From Pseudomonas sp. 10S4 (GTDB lineage: Bacteria > Pseudomonadota > Gammaproteobacteria > Pseudomonadales > Pseudomonadaceae), in the NCBI RefSeq assembly GCF_034344865.1, contig NZ_CP133774.1, forward strand, positions 2,046,001-2,110,000: a DNA stretch of 64,000 bases. Direction: 5' to 3'. Made by a program: the position numbers and the translations under genes. The notes beneath the pieces were generated by a model. That model did not search any database. It saw only the letters and a list, made by a program, of their open reading frames with translations, and had not been told where the DNA came from. This document shows positions 29,754 through 38,953 of the stretch, one piece after another (the first letter of the stretch is position 1; every line of letters starts with the position of its first letter).

Positions 29754-30011
29754 CTAGGCTTTGTTCAACACCATGAACAGAACCAACGCCGCCACCGGCA
29801 CGCCAAACACCACGCTGCCGACCACCAGTTCTGAACTGACGGGTTGGCTGGCAGTGACCACGCCCACCGCGCCGTTGATTATCGTCAATGCCAGCCACAG
29901 GACGACGAAACTGTAGGTCAGCGTCTGACGGTTGAAACCGACTCGCTCGCCGATGTAGAGCATCAGTGCCAGCAGGACCAGGCCGAAGAAAATGATGATG
30001 GTGGTGTGCAT
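29754..30011 (-). CDS. small hydrophobic membrane protein, unknown function
   Basis: 85 residues with three hydrophobic stretches: TTIIIFFGLVLLALMLYIGE, TYSFVVLWLALTIINGAVGVV and VVGSVVFGVPVAALVLFMVL. No recognisable domain. It is convergent with betT and followed upstream by a REP doublet. The ATG at 30011 is preceded by AAAGGACGG. Confidence 0.7.
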   Translation of the reverse strand: MHTTIIIFFGLVLLALMLYIGERVGFNRQTLTYSFVVLWLALTIINGAVGVVTASQPVSSELVVGSVVFGVPVAALVLFMVLNKA

Positions 30012-30050
30012 GGTGTGTTCCGTCCTTTAGCGATGTGTTGCCTTATAGGC

Positions 30051-30149
30051 CGCCTTCGCGAGCAAGCCCGCTCCCACATGAGGTCTGTGTGTCCAACTGT
30101 GTTGTGTTCGACGCAGATCCAGTGTGGGAGCGGGCTTGCTCGCGAAGGG
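30051..30149. repeat. REP doublet (family A)
   Basis: CGCCTTCGCGAGCAAGCCCG and its inverse separated by about 50 bases. Confidence 0.85.
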
Positions 30150-30150
30150 G

Positions 30151-31041
30151 TCACTGAGGTGTCAGCTCGAGCAAATCATCAATCCCGATCCGCTCGGCAA
30201 ACTCGATCCGAACCCGCTCCGAAACTTCCAGCACTTGCGCCGCGCCATCCCCGACAAAATCGATCACCGACCGCGCCGGCCGCGAGCCCTGGGGCAGTCC
30301 GATGATTCGCACGATGTCATCCGCTACCGCTTGCGGGTCAGCATCGTCCGGGGTCAACGCACTCAGGCGTTCGCCGACTTTATCCATCACTCCGTCATAT
30401 CGAGCATAGGCGTTGCTGCGCGCCACATCGGCCGGTTTGCCGGCACTCGGAAAATGGTCGGTGCCGCGCGTGAAGGCGCCGGGCACGACGATTGAAGTTT
30501 CGATGCCGAAGCGAGTCAGTTCGTAGGACATGCTCACCGCCAGGGAATCCATCGCTGCTTTCGCTGCGGTGTATGGGCCCATGAACGGTGGGAAACCGCC
30601 CTTGGTCGTGGTGCTGCTGATCCACAACACCAACCCCGAAGCCTGGGCGCGCATCTGCGGCAACACCGCGCGGCTGACCCGCTGGGCACCGTAGAAATTG
30701 GTGTCGAAGACTTTCATGATTTCTTCGGCGGTGAAGGCTTCGGTCGGGCCGATCACCAGGTGCCCGGCGTTCTGCATGACCACGTCGAGACGGCCTTGCT
30801 CTTTGACGATGGTCGCCACCGCCGCGTCGGCCGAATCCTGCGACAGCACGTCGAGTTCAAGCGGATGCAACTCAACGTTTTGCGCTTTGGCCCAGAGGCG
30901 AAAGCCCTCAGCCCGTGCGGCGTTGCGCCCGTTTACGTCGCGCATGCTGGCGTAAACGATGTGCCCGGCTCGGGCGAGTGATTCGGCGGCGAGTTTGCCG
31001 ATGCCGGTGCCGGCGCCCGTGATCAGAATGACATTTTTCAT
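30151..31041 (-). CDS. SDR-family oxidoreductase
   Basis: NAD(P)-dependent short-chain dehydrogenase, 296 residues from ATG 31041 (GAGG 8 bases ahead). Cofactor motif ITGAGTGIGKLAAE (TGxxxGxG), VMQNAGHLV in place of the classical NNAG, and catalytic SSTT...YTAAKAAMD (YxxxK). The C-terminal part beyond residue 200 is longer than classical SDRs and ends IDDLLELTPQ. It follows another SDR gene by 10 bases, so they are probably one unit. Substrate unknown. Confidence 0.85.
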   Translation of the reverse strand: MKNVILITGAGTGIGKLAAESLARAGHIVYASMRDVNGRNAARAEGFRLWAKAQNVELHPLELDVLSQDSADAAVATIVKEQGRLDVVMQNAGHLVIGPTEAFTAEEIMKVFDTNFYGAQRVSRAVLPQMRAQASGLVLWISSTTTKGGFPPFMGPYTAAKAAMDSLAVSMSYELTRFGIETSIVVPGAFTRGTDHFPSAGKPADVARSNAYARYDGVMDKVGERLSALTPDDADPQAVADDIVRIIGLPQGSRPARSVIDFVGDGAAQVLEVSERVRIEFAERIGIDDLLELTPQ

Positions 31042-31051
31042 GGGATTCACC

Positions 31052-31792
31052 TCAGACCAGACCGCCGTTAACCCGCAGGATTTGCCCGTTGACCCAAGCC
31101 GACTCCGGGCCGACCAGGAAGCTCACGACGCGGGCAATGTCTTCTGGCTGAGCCAGGCGTTCCAGCGGCGCCATCTTGGCGAACGTCTGGATTTGCTCTT
31201 CGCTTTTGCCGTGCAGGAACAGGTCCGTGGCCACCGGGCCTGGTGCGACCGCGTTGACGGTAATGTTGCGACCGCGCATTTCCTTGGCGAACACCTGGGT
31301 CAGGGATTCCACCGCCGCTTTGCTGGCGATGTACACCGCGTAGCCCGGTAGGTTCATGCCGACGGTGCTGCTGGAAAAATTGATGATCCGCCCGCCGCTG
31401 TTCAGGCGAGTGGCGGCTTCACGCAGGGCGTTGAACGTGCCGCGGGTGTGGATATTGAAGTTTTGGTCGAACAGTTCGTCCGTGTGTTGCGCCAGCGGCA
31501 TCACCTTGAGGATGCCGGCGTTGTTGACCAGCACATCGACCTTGCCCAACTGAGCTTCGGTCTCGTCGAACAACCGGCGTACGTCGTCGGCGCTGGCCAC
31601 GTCAGCCTTGATCGCTATGGCTTGGTGGCCGGCCTGGCGCAACTCGACCACCAGTTTCGAGGCCTCGGTGGCGCTGTTGGCGTAGTTGATGGCGACGGCG
31701 AAACCTTCGCTCGCCAGTTGTTTGGCGATCACCGCGCCGATGCCGCGGGAGGCGCCGGTCACGACGGCAACTTTCGAAGTCTGAGTAGTCAT
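31052..31792 (-). CDS. SDR-family oxidoreductase (3-oxoacyl-ACP reductase-like)
   Basis: 246-residue classical SDR: VVTGASRGIGAVIAKQLA (cofactor), DVLVNNAGILKVMP (NNAG), INFSSSTVGMNLPGYAVYIASKAAVESL (catalytic Ser, Tyr, Lys) and the C-terminal VNGQILRVNGGLV. ATG 31792 has AAGGA 8 bases upstream; the longer frame starting further upstream runs into the divergent regulator gene and is not credible. It is divergent from a LysR-type regulator that probably controls it. Confidence 0.87.
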   Translation of the reverse strand: MTTQTSKVAVVTGASRGIGAVIAKQLASEGFAVAINYANSATEASKLVVELRQAGHQAIAIKADVASADDVRRLFDETEAQLGKVDVLVNNAGILKVMPLAQHTDELFDQNFNIHTRGTFNALREAATRLNSGGRIINFSSSTVGMNLPGYAVYIASKAAVESLTQVFAKEMRGRNITVNAVAPGPVATDLFLHGKSEEQIQTFAKMAPLERLAQPEDIARVVSFLVGPESAWVNGQILRVNGGLV

Positions 31793-31921
31793 GGTTGTGG
31801 TTCCTTTGAAGGTGTTTGCTTGGGGTGAAGCCAGACTCACATGTTTACTCAGACCGATAAATGCACGAGAGTTGCCTTGACTGTTCAATAATCGCCAACA
31901 ATCAAAAGTCAGGAGCTGACC

Positions 31922-32854
31922 GTGGATCAAGTCAAAGCGATGAAGGTGTTCGTGCGGATTTACGAGCGCAGCAGCTTCACGCTGGCCGCCGATGACCTGA
32001 ACCTGCCGCGGGCCACGCTGACCCACACGCTGAATCAATTCGAAGCCTGGCTCGGCACGCGTTTACTGGAGCGCAGCACGCGCAAGGTGCGTCCTACGCT
32101 GGATGGCGAAGCGTATTACCAGCGTTGCGTGCAGTTGCTGGCGGAGCTGGAAGAAGCCGAACTGGCGTTTCGCGGCGTTGCGCCGAAAGGGCGGTTGCGG
32201 GTGGATTTGCACGGCACCTTGGCCAAGCACTTTGTGATCCCGGCATTGCCGCAGTTCATGGCCCGTTATCCGGACATCGAGTTGTCCATCAGCGAGGCCG
32301 ACCGCTTTGTCGACCTGATCGCCGAAGGCGTCGACTGCGTACTGCGCGCCGGCACCCTCGGCGACTCGGCGTTGATCGGCAAACGCGTGGCCAACCTGCG
32401 CCAGATCACCTGCGCCAGCCCGGCGTACCTGCGCAAATACGGCGAACCGAAAACCCTCGCCGACCTGAGCCAGCACCGCGCGGTGAACTACGTGTCGCGC
32501 ACCACGGCCAAGCAGTTTCCGTTTGAGTTCATGGTCGATGGCGAACTGAAAGAAGTGGCCATCGATGGCGCGCTGTCGGTGTTCGGCGCAGAAATTTATG
32601 CGGCGTCGGCAATTGCCGGGCTCGGCATTATCCAGTGCCCGCATTACCGCATGGAAACGCAGATAGCCCAGGGGTTGGTGCAGGAAATCCTCACCGACAC
32701 ACCACCGCCGCCGATGCCGGTTTCAGTGCTGTACCCGCACAACCGACACATGTCGCCCCGGGTTCGGGTGTTTGTGGATTGGTTGGGGGAGGTGTTTGCG
32801 GGGGGCGGTAGCCGCTGGTCCGAAGGCAAAATAGGAGTGGCCCTCATCGGCTAA
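31922..32854 (+). CDS. LysR-family transcriptional regulator
   Basis: 310 residues: N-terminal winged helix-turn-helix (VKAMKVFVRIYERSSFTLAADDLNLPRATLTHTLNQFE) followed by an effector-binding domain beginning KGRLRVDLHGTLAKHFVIPALPQF. The GTG at 31922 follows a weak AGGAG. It belongs to the DmlR/YafC-like group that controls a divergent oxidoreductase; 130 bases separate it from the SDR pair. The final 15 residues (SRWSEGKIGVALIG) are less typical and may reflect drift at the stop. Confidence 0.87.
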   Translation: MDQVKAMKVFVRIYERSSFTLAADDLNLPRATLTHTLNQFEAWLGTRLLERSTRKVRPTLDGEAYYQRCVQLLAELEEAELAFRGVAPKGRLRVDLHGTLAKHFVIPALPQFMARYPDIELSISEADRFVDLIAEGVDCVLRAGTLGDSALIGKRVANLRQITCASPAYLRKYGEPKTLADLSQHRAVNYVSRTTAKQFPFEFMVDGELKEVAIDGALSVFGAEIYAASAIAGLGIIQCPHYRMETQIAQGLVQEILTDTPPPPMPVSVLYPHNRHMSPRVRVFVDWLGEVFAGGGSRWSEGKIGVALIG

Positions 32855-32940
32855 TATTTGTCGGAGTGTGTATGGTGTGTATCGTCATCGCTTTTAACGC
32901 CTAGAGTACGCAGCAGGTGCTGTCGAAAAAGGCGAAGGAA

Positions 32941-33123
32941 ATGCGAAGTCGGGAAATGATCAGGATGATTGAGGAGGATGGTTGGTATCTGGTGGCGGTG
33001 AAAGGCAGTCACCACCAATACAAACATTCGAGCAAGCCAGGGAGGGTGACGATCAAGCACCCTGACTCGGATCTACCCAAGGGGACGATCAACAGCATAT
33101 TGAAACAGGCGGGCTTGAAATGA
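32941..33123 (+). CDS. hicA: HicA-family toxin
   Basis: 60-residue mRNA interferase. The dsRBD-like fold shows SREMIRMIEEDGWYLVAVKGSHHQYKH, with the catalytic histidine in GSHHQ, then VTIKHPDSDLPKGTINSILKQAGL. The ATG at 32941 is preceded by AAGGCGAAGGA. Shortly followed by its antitoxin, as normal for hicAB. Confidence 0.9.
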   Translation: MRSREMIRMIEEDGWYLVAVKGSHHQYKHSSKPGRVTIKHPDSDLPKGTINSILKQAGLK

Positions 33124-33182
33124 GACCCGTCATCGGATTCGAGAGTCCCGATGGGGACCTATCACAGGAAGGATTCATCCAA

Positions 33183-33584
33183 ATGAAATTCCCGGTCGTT
33201 CTGCATAAGGATGCCGACTCAGAATACGGAGTGATCATCCCGGACGTGCCGGGGTGCTTCTCTGCGGGCGGCACTGTGGCGCAGGCATTCGAAAACGTGA
33301 AGGAAGCTTTGTCCTTGCACTACGAAGGATTGGTGGCTGATGGCGAGCCTTTGCCGCAGGTCCGCGAGATTGATGCTCACCTTGATAATCCCGATTACGC
33401 GGGTGGTGTATGGGGTGTGGTCGAATTTGATATCACACCGTACTTTGGCAAGTCGGTGCGCTTTAATGCCACGCTGCCTGAGCAGTTACTTGAGCGAATT
33501 GATCAGACCGTCAGGCGGGATCAGCGCTACAGCTCAAGATCTGGTTTTTTGGCGGCTGCAGCTCTGCGTGAGTTGTCGGCCTGA
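33183..33584 (+). CDS. hicB: HicB-family antitoxin
   Basis: 133 residues. The N-terminal partial RNase-H-like domain (MKFPVVLHKDADSEYGVIIPDVPGCFSAGGT) binds HicA; the C-terminus (VRFNATLPEQLLERIDQTVRRDQRYSSRSGFLAAAALREL) is a ribbon-helix-helix DNA-binding domain used for autoregulation. ATG 33183 has AGGAAGGA upstream; an in-frame ATG at 33120 overlapping hicA is possible but lacks homology. Both partners look intact, so the module is probably functional. Confidence 0.88.
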   Translation: MKFPVVLHKDADSEYGVIIPDVPGCFSAGGTVAQAFENVKEALSLHYEGLVADGEPLPQVREIDAHLDNPDYAGGVWGVVEFDITPYFGKSVRFNATLPEQLLERIDQTVRRDQRYSSRSGFLAAAALRELSA

Positions 33585-33592
33585 CACAGATC

Positions 33593-33686
33593 CCTGTGGG
33601 AGCGAGCTTGCTCGCGATGACGGTATGACATTCAACATTGATGTCGACTGACATTCCGCCATCGCGAGCAAGCTCGCTCCCACAGG
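33593..33686. repeat. REP doublet (family A variant)
   Basis: CCTGTGGGAGCGAGCTTGCT and its inverse with a 40-base loop, directly after hicB. Confidence 0.85.
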
Positions 33687-33834
33687 TACTGCGCACGTCA
33701 GTGAAGGTTGTGTGGATCGCTCAGGCGCTCTCGCGTTCGATCACCCGACACTCCAGCAGATTCAACCGCTGCACCTCATCCGCCACCGGCAACACACCCA
33801 GCGTTCCAGCACCCGCGTCGTCGCCAGTACGCCA

Positions 33835-34922
33835 ATCGCCAAACCCAAGCTCGGCGCGTTCCTGATGGCTACCGGGCACCACATTGCCGCCTGGCGGCAT
33901 CCCGACGCGCCGGCCGATGCCGGACTAGACTTCGGCCACTACAAGCGACTGGCGCAGATCGCCGAAGCGGCGAAGTTTTACGCGTTGTTCATTGCCTACA
34001 GCGTGGCCGCCGCGACCAGACCGATTGCCAACCGCATGGCTCGCTCAGACCACTTTGAACCCCTGACTTTACTGGCTACTTTGAGCGCCGTGACAGAGCG
34101 CATCGGGCTGATCGCCACGCCTACAGCCAGCTATAACGAGCCGTACCATGTAGCACGAAAGTTCGCTTCTATGGACCCTCTTTCAGGGGGCGCTCGGGCT
34201 GAAATCTTGTCACTTTCGACAATGTCGCCGAAGCGCAAAATTTCGGTCGCGACCGGCATTTCGGTCATGCCGACCGCTACAGAAGGGCTCGGGAGTTCTA
34301 TCAGGTGGTCACCGGACTCTGGGGTCGTTGGAAAGATGACGCCTTTGTACGCGACAAGGCCAGCAGTACGTACTACCACCCGGAAAAGTACACATCCTCG
34401 ACCCTGTCGGCGAACACTTTCGGGTCAAAGGCCCGCTGAATATGCAGGCTGGTTCTACCAAACTTGGCCGTGACCTGGCGGCGCAAAACGCCGAGGTGGT
34501 GTTCACCGCGCAGACGGCGCTGGCCAAGGCCCAGGCGTTTTATGTCGAGCTCAAGGGACGCTTGAACCGGTACGTTCGCAGCGCCGATTCGCTGAAAATC
34601 ATGCCCGGTGTTTTTGTGGTCGTCGGGCGCACCGAAAGCGAAGCCCGGGAAAAATATGAAACGTTTCAGCAATTAGTCGAACCCGAGGTTGGCGTCGCAT
34701 TACTTGGGCGTATGCTGGGTAACTTCGACTTGTCGAAGTACCTGCTGGACGGACCGCTGCCAGCGTTGCCGCTGACGGAATTGGCCGGCCAGGAGAACCT
34801 CAGCCTCGCCGAACTACGTGGTTGCGCAACTGCAGCGACGCGGGTTGTTCAGAACAGAGTACGAAGGCCGGACCTTGCGCCAGAACCTTGGATTGGCCCG
34901 GCCTTCCAATCGATTTGTATAG
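33835..34922 (+). pseudogene. decayed LLM-class flavin monooxygenase
   Basis: Remains of a second NtaA/SnaA/DszA-type enzyme. Recognisable pieces lie in changing frames: KLGAFLMATGHHIAAWRHPD (33852 on), EPLTLLATLSAVTERIGLIA, FDNVAEAQNFGRDRHFGHAD and FYQVVTGLWGRWKDD (34220-34340), YYHPEK, then LGRDLAAQNAEVVFTAQTAL to LLGRMLGNFDLSKY (34460-34740). A last piece, LQRRGLFRTEYEGRTLRQNL, ends in TAG at 34922. There is no start codon, a short deletion removes the usual VxVQAGSS motif near 34440, and about 100 residues are missing before the final piece. Unlike the single-indel genes elsewhere, this is genuine decay. It lies in a sulfur-rich neighbourhood. Confidence 0.8.
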
Positions 34923-34940
34923 ATGAAGGTAAAGGGCTTT

Positions 34941-35074
34941 TGTGGCGAGGGAGCTTGCTCCCGCTGGGGCGCGAAGCGACCCCAAAATCGGCTGGCGCGT
35001 TCTGTCAGGTTTATCGCGTTGGCTGGCTTGGCGGCCGCTGCGCAACCGAGCGGGAGCAAGCTCCCTCGCCACAG
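34941..35074. repeat. long palindromic repeat (family B)
   Basis: TGTGGCGAGGGAGCTTGCTC and GAGCAAGCTCCCTCGCCACA arms with inner GGGGCGCGAAGCGACCCC. Confidence 0.82.
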
Positions 35075-35156
35075 GATTGATGTCTGACTCCAGTTAGAAG
35101 TAAGTCCAAACAAACAGGATTGATGTCTGGTTCCAGTTAGAAGTAACTCAAACAAG
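35072..35156. repeat. tandem 42/43-bp duplication upstream of aldo/keto reductase
   Basis: Two consecutive copies (35072-35114, 35115-35156) of a unit beginning CAGGATTGATGTCTG and containing CCAGTTAGAAGTAA, differing at a few positions. The second copy ends 10 bases before the reductase start, so the ribosome binding region is partly duplicated. Confidence 0.8.
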
Positions 35157-35166
35157 AGAGGATTCG

Positions 35167-36204
35167 ATGACTTACACCGCTGCCGAAAACCGCTATGACT
35201 CCATCCCATACCGCCGCGTAGGCCGCAGCGGGCTGGTTTTGCCGGCCCTCTCCCTGGGGCTGTGGCACAACTTCGGCGACAGCACGCCGATCGACACCCA
35301 GCGTTCGCTGCTGCGCACCGCGTTCGACCTGGGCATCAACCACTTCGACCTGGCCAACAACTACGGCCCACCGTACGGCAGCGCCGAAATCAACTTCGGT
35401 CGCCTGCTACGCGAAGACTTCAAGCAATACCGCGACGAGCTGATCATCTCCAGCAAGGCCGGTTGGGACATGTGGCCAGGCCCTTACGGCCAGGGCGGCG
35501 GTTCGCGCAAATACGTGTTGGCCAGCCTCGACCAGAGCCTGCAACGCCTGGGCCTCGATTACGTGGACATCTTCTATTCCCACCGCTTCGACCCGGACAC
35601 CCCGCTGGAAGAAACCGCCAGCGCCCTGGCCACTGCCGTGCAGCAGGGCAAGGCGTTGTACATCGGCATCTCGTCTTACTCCGGGGTGAAAACCCGCGAA
35701 ATGGCCGCGCTGTTGCAAGAGTGGAAAGTGCCGTTGTTGATTCACCAACCGGCCTACAACCTGCTCAATCGTTGGGTGGAAAAAGACCTGCTGGACGTTA
35801 CCGACGAACTCGGCGCTGGGGTGATTGCCTTCACGCCATTGGCCCAAGGTCTGTTGACCGACAAATACCTCAACGGCATTCCGAAGGATGCGCGGGTCAA
35901 CCGTCCGGGCGGTGGTTCGTTGCAGGAATCGCACTTGTCCGAAGCCAACATCGCCCACGTGCGCGGGCTCAATGAGATCGCCAAACGTCGCGGCCAGAGT
36001 CTGGCGCAACTGGCGTTGGCTTGGACCCTGCGCGACCCGCGCGTGACCTCGGCACTGATCGGCGCGAGCCGGCCGGAGCAGATTATCGAGAACGTCGGTG
36101 CGTTGAAGAATTTGAGCTTTAGCGCGGAAGAGTTGGCGGAGATTGATCGGTTTGCCCAGGAGGGCGGGATCAATCTTTGGGAGAAGCCTTCGACGGCTGA
36201 GTAA
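35167..36204 (+). CDS. aldo/keto reductase (YghZ / L-glyceraldehyde 3-phosphate reductase type)
   Basis: NADPH-dependent aldo/keto reductase, 345 residues, of the AKR14 kind. Visible: YRRVGRSGLVLPALSLGLWHNFG, the catalytic region FDLANNYGPPYGSAE (Asp, Tyr), ISSKAGWDMWPGPYGQGGGSRKY (catalytic Lys and the family insertion), YSHRFDPDTPLEET (His), and the cofactor end ALIGASRPEQIIENV. Enterobacterial YghZ reduces methylglyoxal and L-glyceraldehyde 3-phosphate. The start has AGAGAGGA 4 bases upstream. A tandem duplication precedes it. Confidence 0.88.
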   Translation: MTYTAAENRYDSIPYRRVGRSGLVLPALSLGLWHNFGDSTPIDTQRSLLRTAFDLGINHFDLANNYGPPYGSAEINFGRLLREDFKQYRDELIISSKAGWDMWPGPYGQGGGSRKYVLASLDQSLQRLGLDYVDIFYSHRFDPDTPLEETASALATAVQQGKALYIGISSYSGVKTREMAALLQEWKVPLLIHQPAYNLLNRWVEKDLLDVTDELGAGVIAFTPLAQGLLTDKYLNGIPKDARVNRPGGGSLQESHLSEANIAHVRGLNEIAKRRGQSLAQLALAWTLRDPRVTSALIGASRPEQIIENVGALKNLSFSAEELAEIDRFAQEGGINLWEKPSTAE

Positions 36205-36239
36205 GTGTTCGGCGCCGGATTATCCGGCGCCTGTCATAT

Positions 36240-36311
36240 CGCCTTCGCGAGCAAGCCCGCTCCCACAATTGGACCGTATTTCAAATGTGGGAGCGGGCTT
36301 GCTCGCGAAGG
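36240..36311. repeat. REP doublet (family A)
   Basis: Inverted pair with a short 20-base spacer, after the aldo/keto reductase. Confidence 0.85.
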
Positions 36312-36341
36312 GGCCAAACCAGTCAACAAAGAACTCAGGAT

Positions 36342-37184
36342 TCATCGAAAAAACGGCACATCCCCCAACACCGTAGCCCGCTGCATCACCCGCCGCGCCG
36401 GCCGGTAATCATCCACGGCGTAATGCTGTGTCACGCGGTTATCCCAGAACGCCACGTCATCCTTCTGCCAGCGCCAGCGAATGGTAAATTCCGGCCGTGT
36501 GGCATGGGCGAAGAGAAACTTCAGAATCACTTCGCTCTCTGTTTCCGACAGCTCATTAATCTTCGACGTAAACCCTTCATTGACGAACAACGCCCGACGC
36601 CCGCTCATCGGATGCGTGCGAATCACCGGGTGCGACAGTGGCGGATTCTTGCGCCGTGCTTCTTCCCACTGAGTCAGCGCTTCTGGCGTGTTGCCGTAGC
36701 GCTCCAGCGGGAATGAGCGAGTGAAATCGTGAGTAGCGGTCAGCCCTTCAAGCAAGGTTTTCATCGGCGCCGACAACGCTTCATAGGCCGCAATGCCGCT
36801 GGCCCACAACGTGTCGCCACCGAACTCCGGCAGCAACTTGGCGCTGAGTACCGCGCCCATGGCCGGGGTCGGCAGGAAGGTCACGTCGGTGTGCCAGATC
36901 GCGTTGTCGCGGACGTCGGTGACGGCGGTGTCGAGGATCAGCACTTCTGGCTGTTCCGGTACGTTCGGGTAGATCGGGTGAATGTGCAGATCGCCGAAAT
37001 GGGCGGCGAATCGCGCTTGCTGCTGCGGCGTGATCGGCTGGTCGCGGAAGAACAGGACCTGGTGCTTGAGCAGCGCCTGCTCGATGGCGTCGCGCTGTTC
37101 CAGGTTCAGCGGCTGGCTGATGTCGATGCCGCTGATCTGCGCGCCGAGGGCCGAGCTTAAAGGGACGATGTTGAGGGTGCTCAT
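36342..37184 (-). CDS. tauD: taurine dioxygenase
   Basis: Fe(II)/2-oxoglutarate-dependent dioxygenase, 280 residues, converting taurine to aminoacetaldehyde and sulfite. Iron ligands are His98 and Asp100 in IWHTDVTF and His254 in [12 protein letters not shown]; Arg265 would bind 2-oxoglutarate. These match the spacing in E. coli TauD (283 residues). ATG 37184 ([17 protein letters not shown]) is chosen over an in-frame start 15 bases upstream. Last gene of tauABCD, separated from tauC by a REP doublet, so it may be less expressed than the importer. Confidence 0.92.
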   Translation of the reverse strand: MSTLNIVPLSSALGAQISGIDISQPLNLEQRDAIEQALLKHQVLFFRDQPITPQQQARFAAHFGDLHIHPIYPNVPEQPEVLILDTAVTDVRDNAIWHTDVTFLPTPAMGAVLSAKLLPEFGGDTLWASGIAAYEALSAPMKTLLEGLTATHDFTRSFPLERYGNTPEALTQWEEARRKNPPLSHPVIRTHPMSGRRALFVNEGFTSKINELSETESEVILKFLFAHATRPEFTIRWRWQKDDVAFWDNRVTQHYAVDDYRPARRVMQRATVLGDVPFFR

Positions 37185-37218
37185 GGTGGTTCTCTTCAAT
37201 CCGGGTGCTGAGCTTCTG

Positions 37219-37308
37219 GTGGGAGCGGGCTTGCTCGCGAATGCAGTATGTCAGGCAACATTGCTGCGACTGATACACCGCTTTCGCGAGCAAGCCCGCT
37301 CCCACATG
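37219..37308. repeat. REP doublet (family A) inside the tau operon
   Basis: Inverted cores with a 40-base loop between tauC and tauD. Such a position can stabilise the upstream message or attenuate the downstream gene. Confidence 0.85.
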
Positions 37309-37313
37309 AGTAA

Positions 37314-38147
37314 TCAGTGTGCCTGGCCGTGCCATGGCACCAGTTTGCGTTGCAGTGCGCGCAGGCCCATTTCCATGGCGAAGGCGATCAGTGCGATCAC
37401 CAGAATCCCCAGCACCACCACATCGGTGACCAGGAACTGCGCGGCTGACTGCACCATAAAGCCCAAGCCGCTGGTGGCGGCGATCAACTCAGCGGCGACC
37501 AGTGTCGACCAACCCACGCCCAGACCAATGCGCACACCGGTCAAAATATCCGGCAACGCACTTGGCAGAATCACATGCCGAATCAACTGCGCCCGAGTCG
37601 CGCCCAAGGACTGCGCAGCGCGCAATTTGGCTGGATCAACCGTGCGCACGCCAGTCGCTGTCGCGATGGCAATCGGGGCGAAGATCGCCAGGTAAATCAG
37701 CAAGACTTTCGACAGCTCACCGATGCCGCACCAGATGACGATCAGCGGTAGGTAGGCCAGCGGCGGAATAGGGCGGTAGAACTCGATCAGTGGATCGAGA
37801 ATCCCGCGAGCGATGCGGTTGTGGCCGATAGCGATGCCGACCGGCACGGCAGTCAGCACTGCGAAGCCGAGGCCCAGACCGATACGGCTCAGGCTCGCGC
37901 CCAAGTGCTGCCACAACGTTGAATCCATATAGCCCGTGGTCGCCAGCAGCCAGCCTTTTTGCAGCACGGCGGACGGTGGCGGCAGGAACAGCGGTTCGAT
38001 CATTCCTGTGGCCGTAACCGCCCACCAAATGAATACGAGAGCGACCAGCGTCAACACGCTGATCCAGCGAGTACTAAGGCTGCGCCGCAGCGGAATCACC
38101 TTTGACCCCGGCTTAACCGTCACGGCCGGAATTTCATAGCTGCTCAT
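37314..38147 (-). CDS. tauC: taurine ABC transporter permease
   Basis: 277-residue inner-membrane permease of the SsuC/TauC family. Markers: [20 protein letters not shown] near the N-terminus, [19 protein letters not shown] [19 protein letters not shown], and the loop [35 protein letters not shown]. It overlaps tauB by 4 bases. Confidence 0.92.
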   Translation of the reverse strand: MSSYEIPAVTVKPGSKVIPLRRSLSTRWISVLTLVALVFIWWAVTATGMIEPLFLPPPSAVLQKGWLLATTGYMDSTLWQHLGASLSRIGLGLGFAVLTAVPVGIAIGHNRIARGILDPLIEFYRPIPPLAYLPLIVIWCGIGELSKVLLIYLAIFAPIAIATATGVRTVDPAKLRAAQSLGATRAQLIRHVILPSALPDILTGVRIGLGVGWSTLVAAELIAATSGLGFMVQSAAQFLVTDVVVLGILVIALIAFAMEMGLRALQRKLVPWHGQAH

Positions 38148-38938
38148 GCGCGCTCCTGCCGCTGGGCGGCGCTACGTTGGGAGAACACCTTGGCGAGTAC
38201 GTGCTCGCGGGTTTCGATGAAGCGCGGGTCGGACTTGATCGTCCGTGCCGACTCGCCAGCGGCGTAACGCTGGCCAAAGTCCAGGCTCAGGCGCTCGACG
38301 ATTTGCCCAGGGTTGGGCGCCAACAGAATCAGGTCAGTGGCGAGGAATACCGCTTCTTCGATGTCGTGGGTAATCAGGAACACCGGTTTGGCGGTGCGCT
38401 GCCAGACTTGCAGCAGCAGCTCCTGCATCTGTTCGCGAGTGAAGGCATCGAGGGCGCCGAAGGGTTCGTCCATCAGCAAAACGCGTGGGTCGGCAGCGAG
38501 GGCGCGAGCGAGGCCGACGCGTTGCTTCTGGCCGCCTGAGAGCTGCCAGATCCGACGGTTTTCGAAGCCGGAAAGGTCCACCAGCGCGAGCATTTCCCGA
38601 GCGCGGATTTCCCGTTTGTCTCGTGAGACGCCGGCCAGTTCGAGACCGAAACCGACGTTGGCCAACACGTCCTGCCAGGGCAGCAGGGCGTCGTCCTGGA
38701 ACACCACGCCACGTTCGGCGCTCGGTCCTTTGACCGGCACGCCGTCCAGGGTGATGCGCCCGGCGCTAGGCTCGACGAAACCGGCAATCAGGTTCAACAG
38801 CGAAGTCTTGCCACTGCCGGACGGGCCGAGGGCCACCAGCAATTGCTGGGGCCCAAGGCTCAAGGAAATATCCGTCAGTACCGGTTCCGGACTGCCGGGG
38901 TACTGTGCGCTGATGCGCTCCAGCTGTAGCAAAGCCAT
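38144..38938 (-). CDS. tauB: taurine ABC transporter ATPase
   Basis: 264 residues with Walker [11 protein letters not shown]-loop [13 protein letters not shown], signature LSGGQKQR, Walker [14 protein letters not shown] and H-loop [16 protein letters not shown], the pattern of the nitrate/sulfonate/taurine ATPase group. Lies 15 bases after tauA and overlaps tauC. Confidence 0.92.
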   Translation of the reverse strand: MALLQLERISAQYPGSPEPVLTDISLSLGPQQLLVALGPSGSGKTSLLNLIAGFVEPSAGRITLDGVPVKGPSAERGVVFQDDALLPWQDVLANVGFGLELAGVSRDKREIRAREMLALVDLSGFENRRIWQLSGGQKQRVGLARALAADPRVLLMDEPFGALDAFTREQMQELLLQVWQRTAKPVFLITHDIEEAVFLATDLILLAPNPGQIVERLSLDFGQRYAAGESARTIKSDPRFIETREHVLAKVFSQRSAAQRQERA

Positions 38939-38953
38939 CGCGGTTAACTCCGA

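Noticed and set aside
33720..33834. Minus-strand 3' end of a gene (…LNLLECRVIERESA stop)
   Set aside because: It reads like a real C-terminal fragment but is only about 38 codons with no identifiable family; left unannotated.
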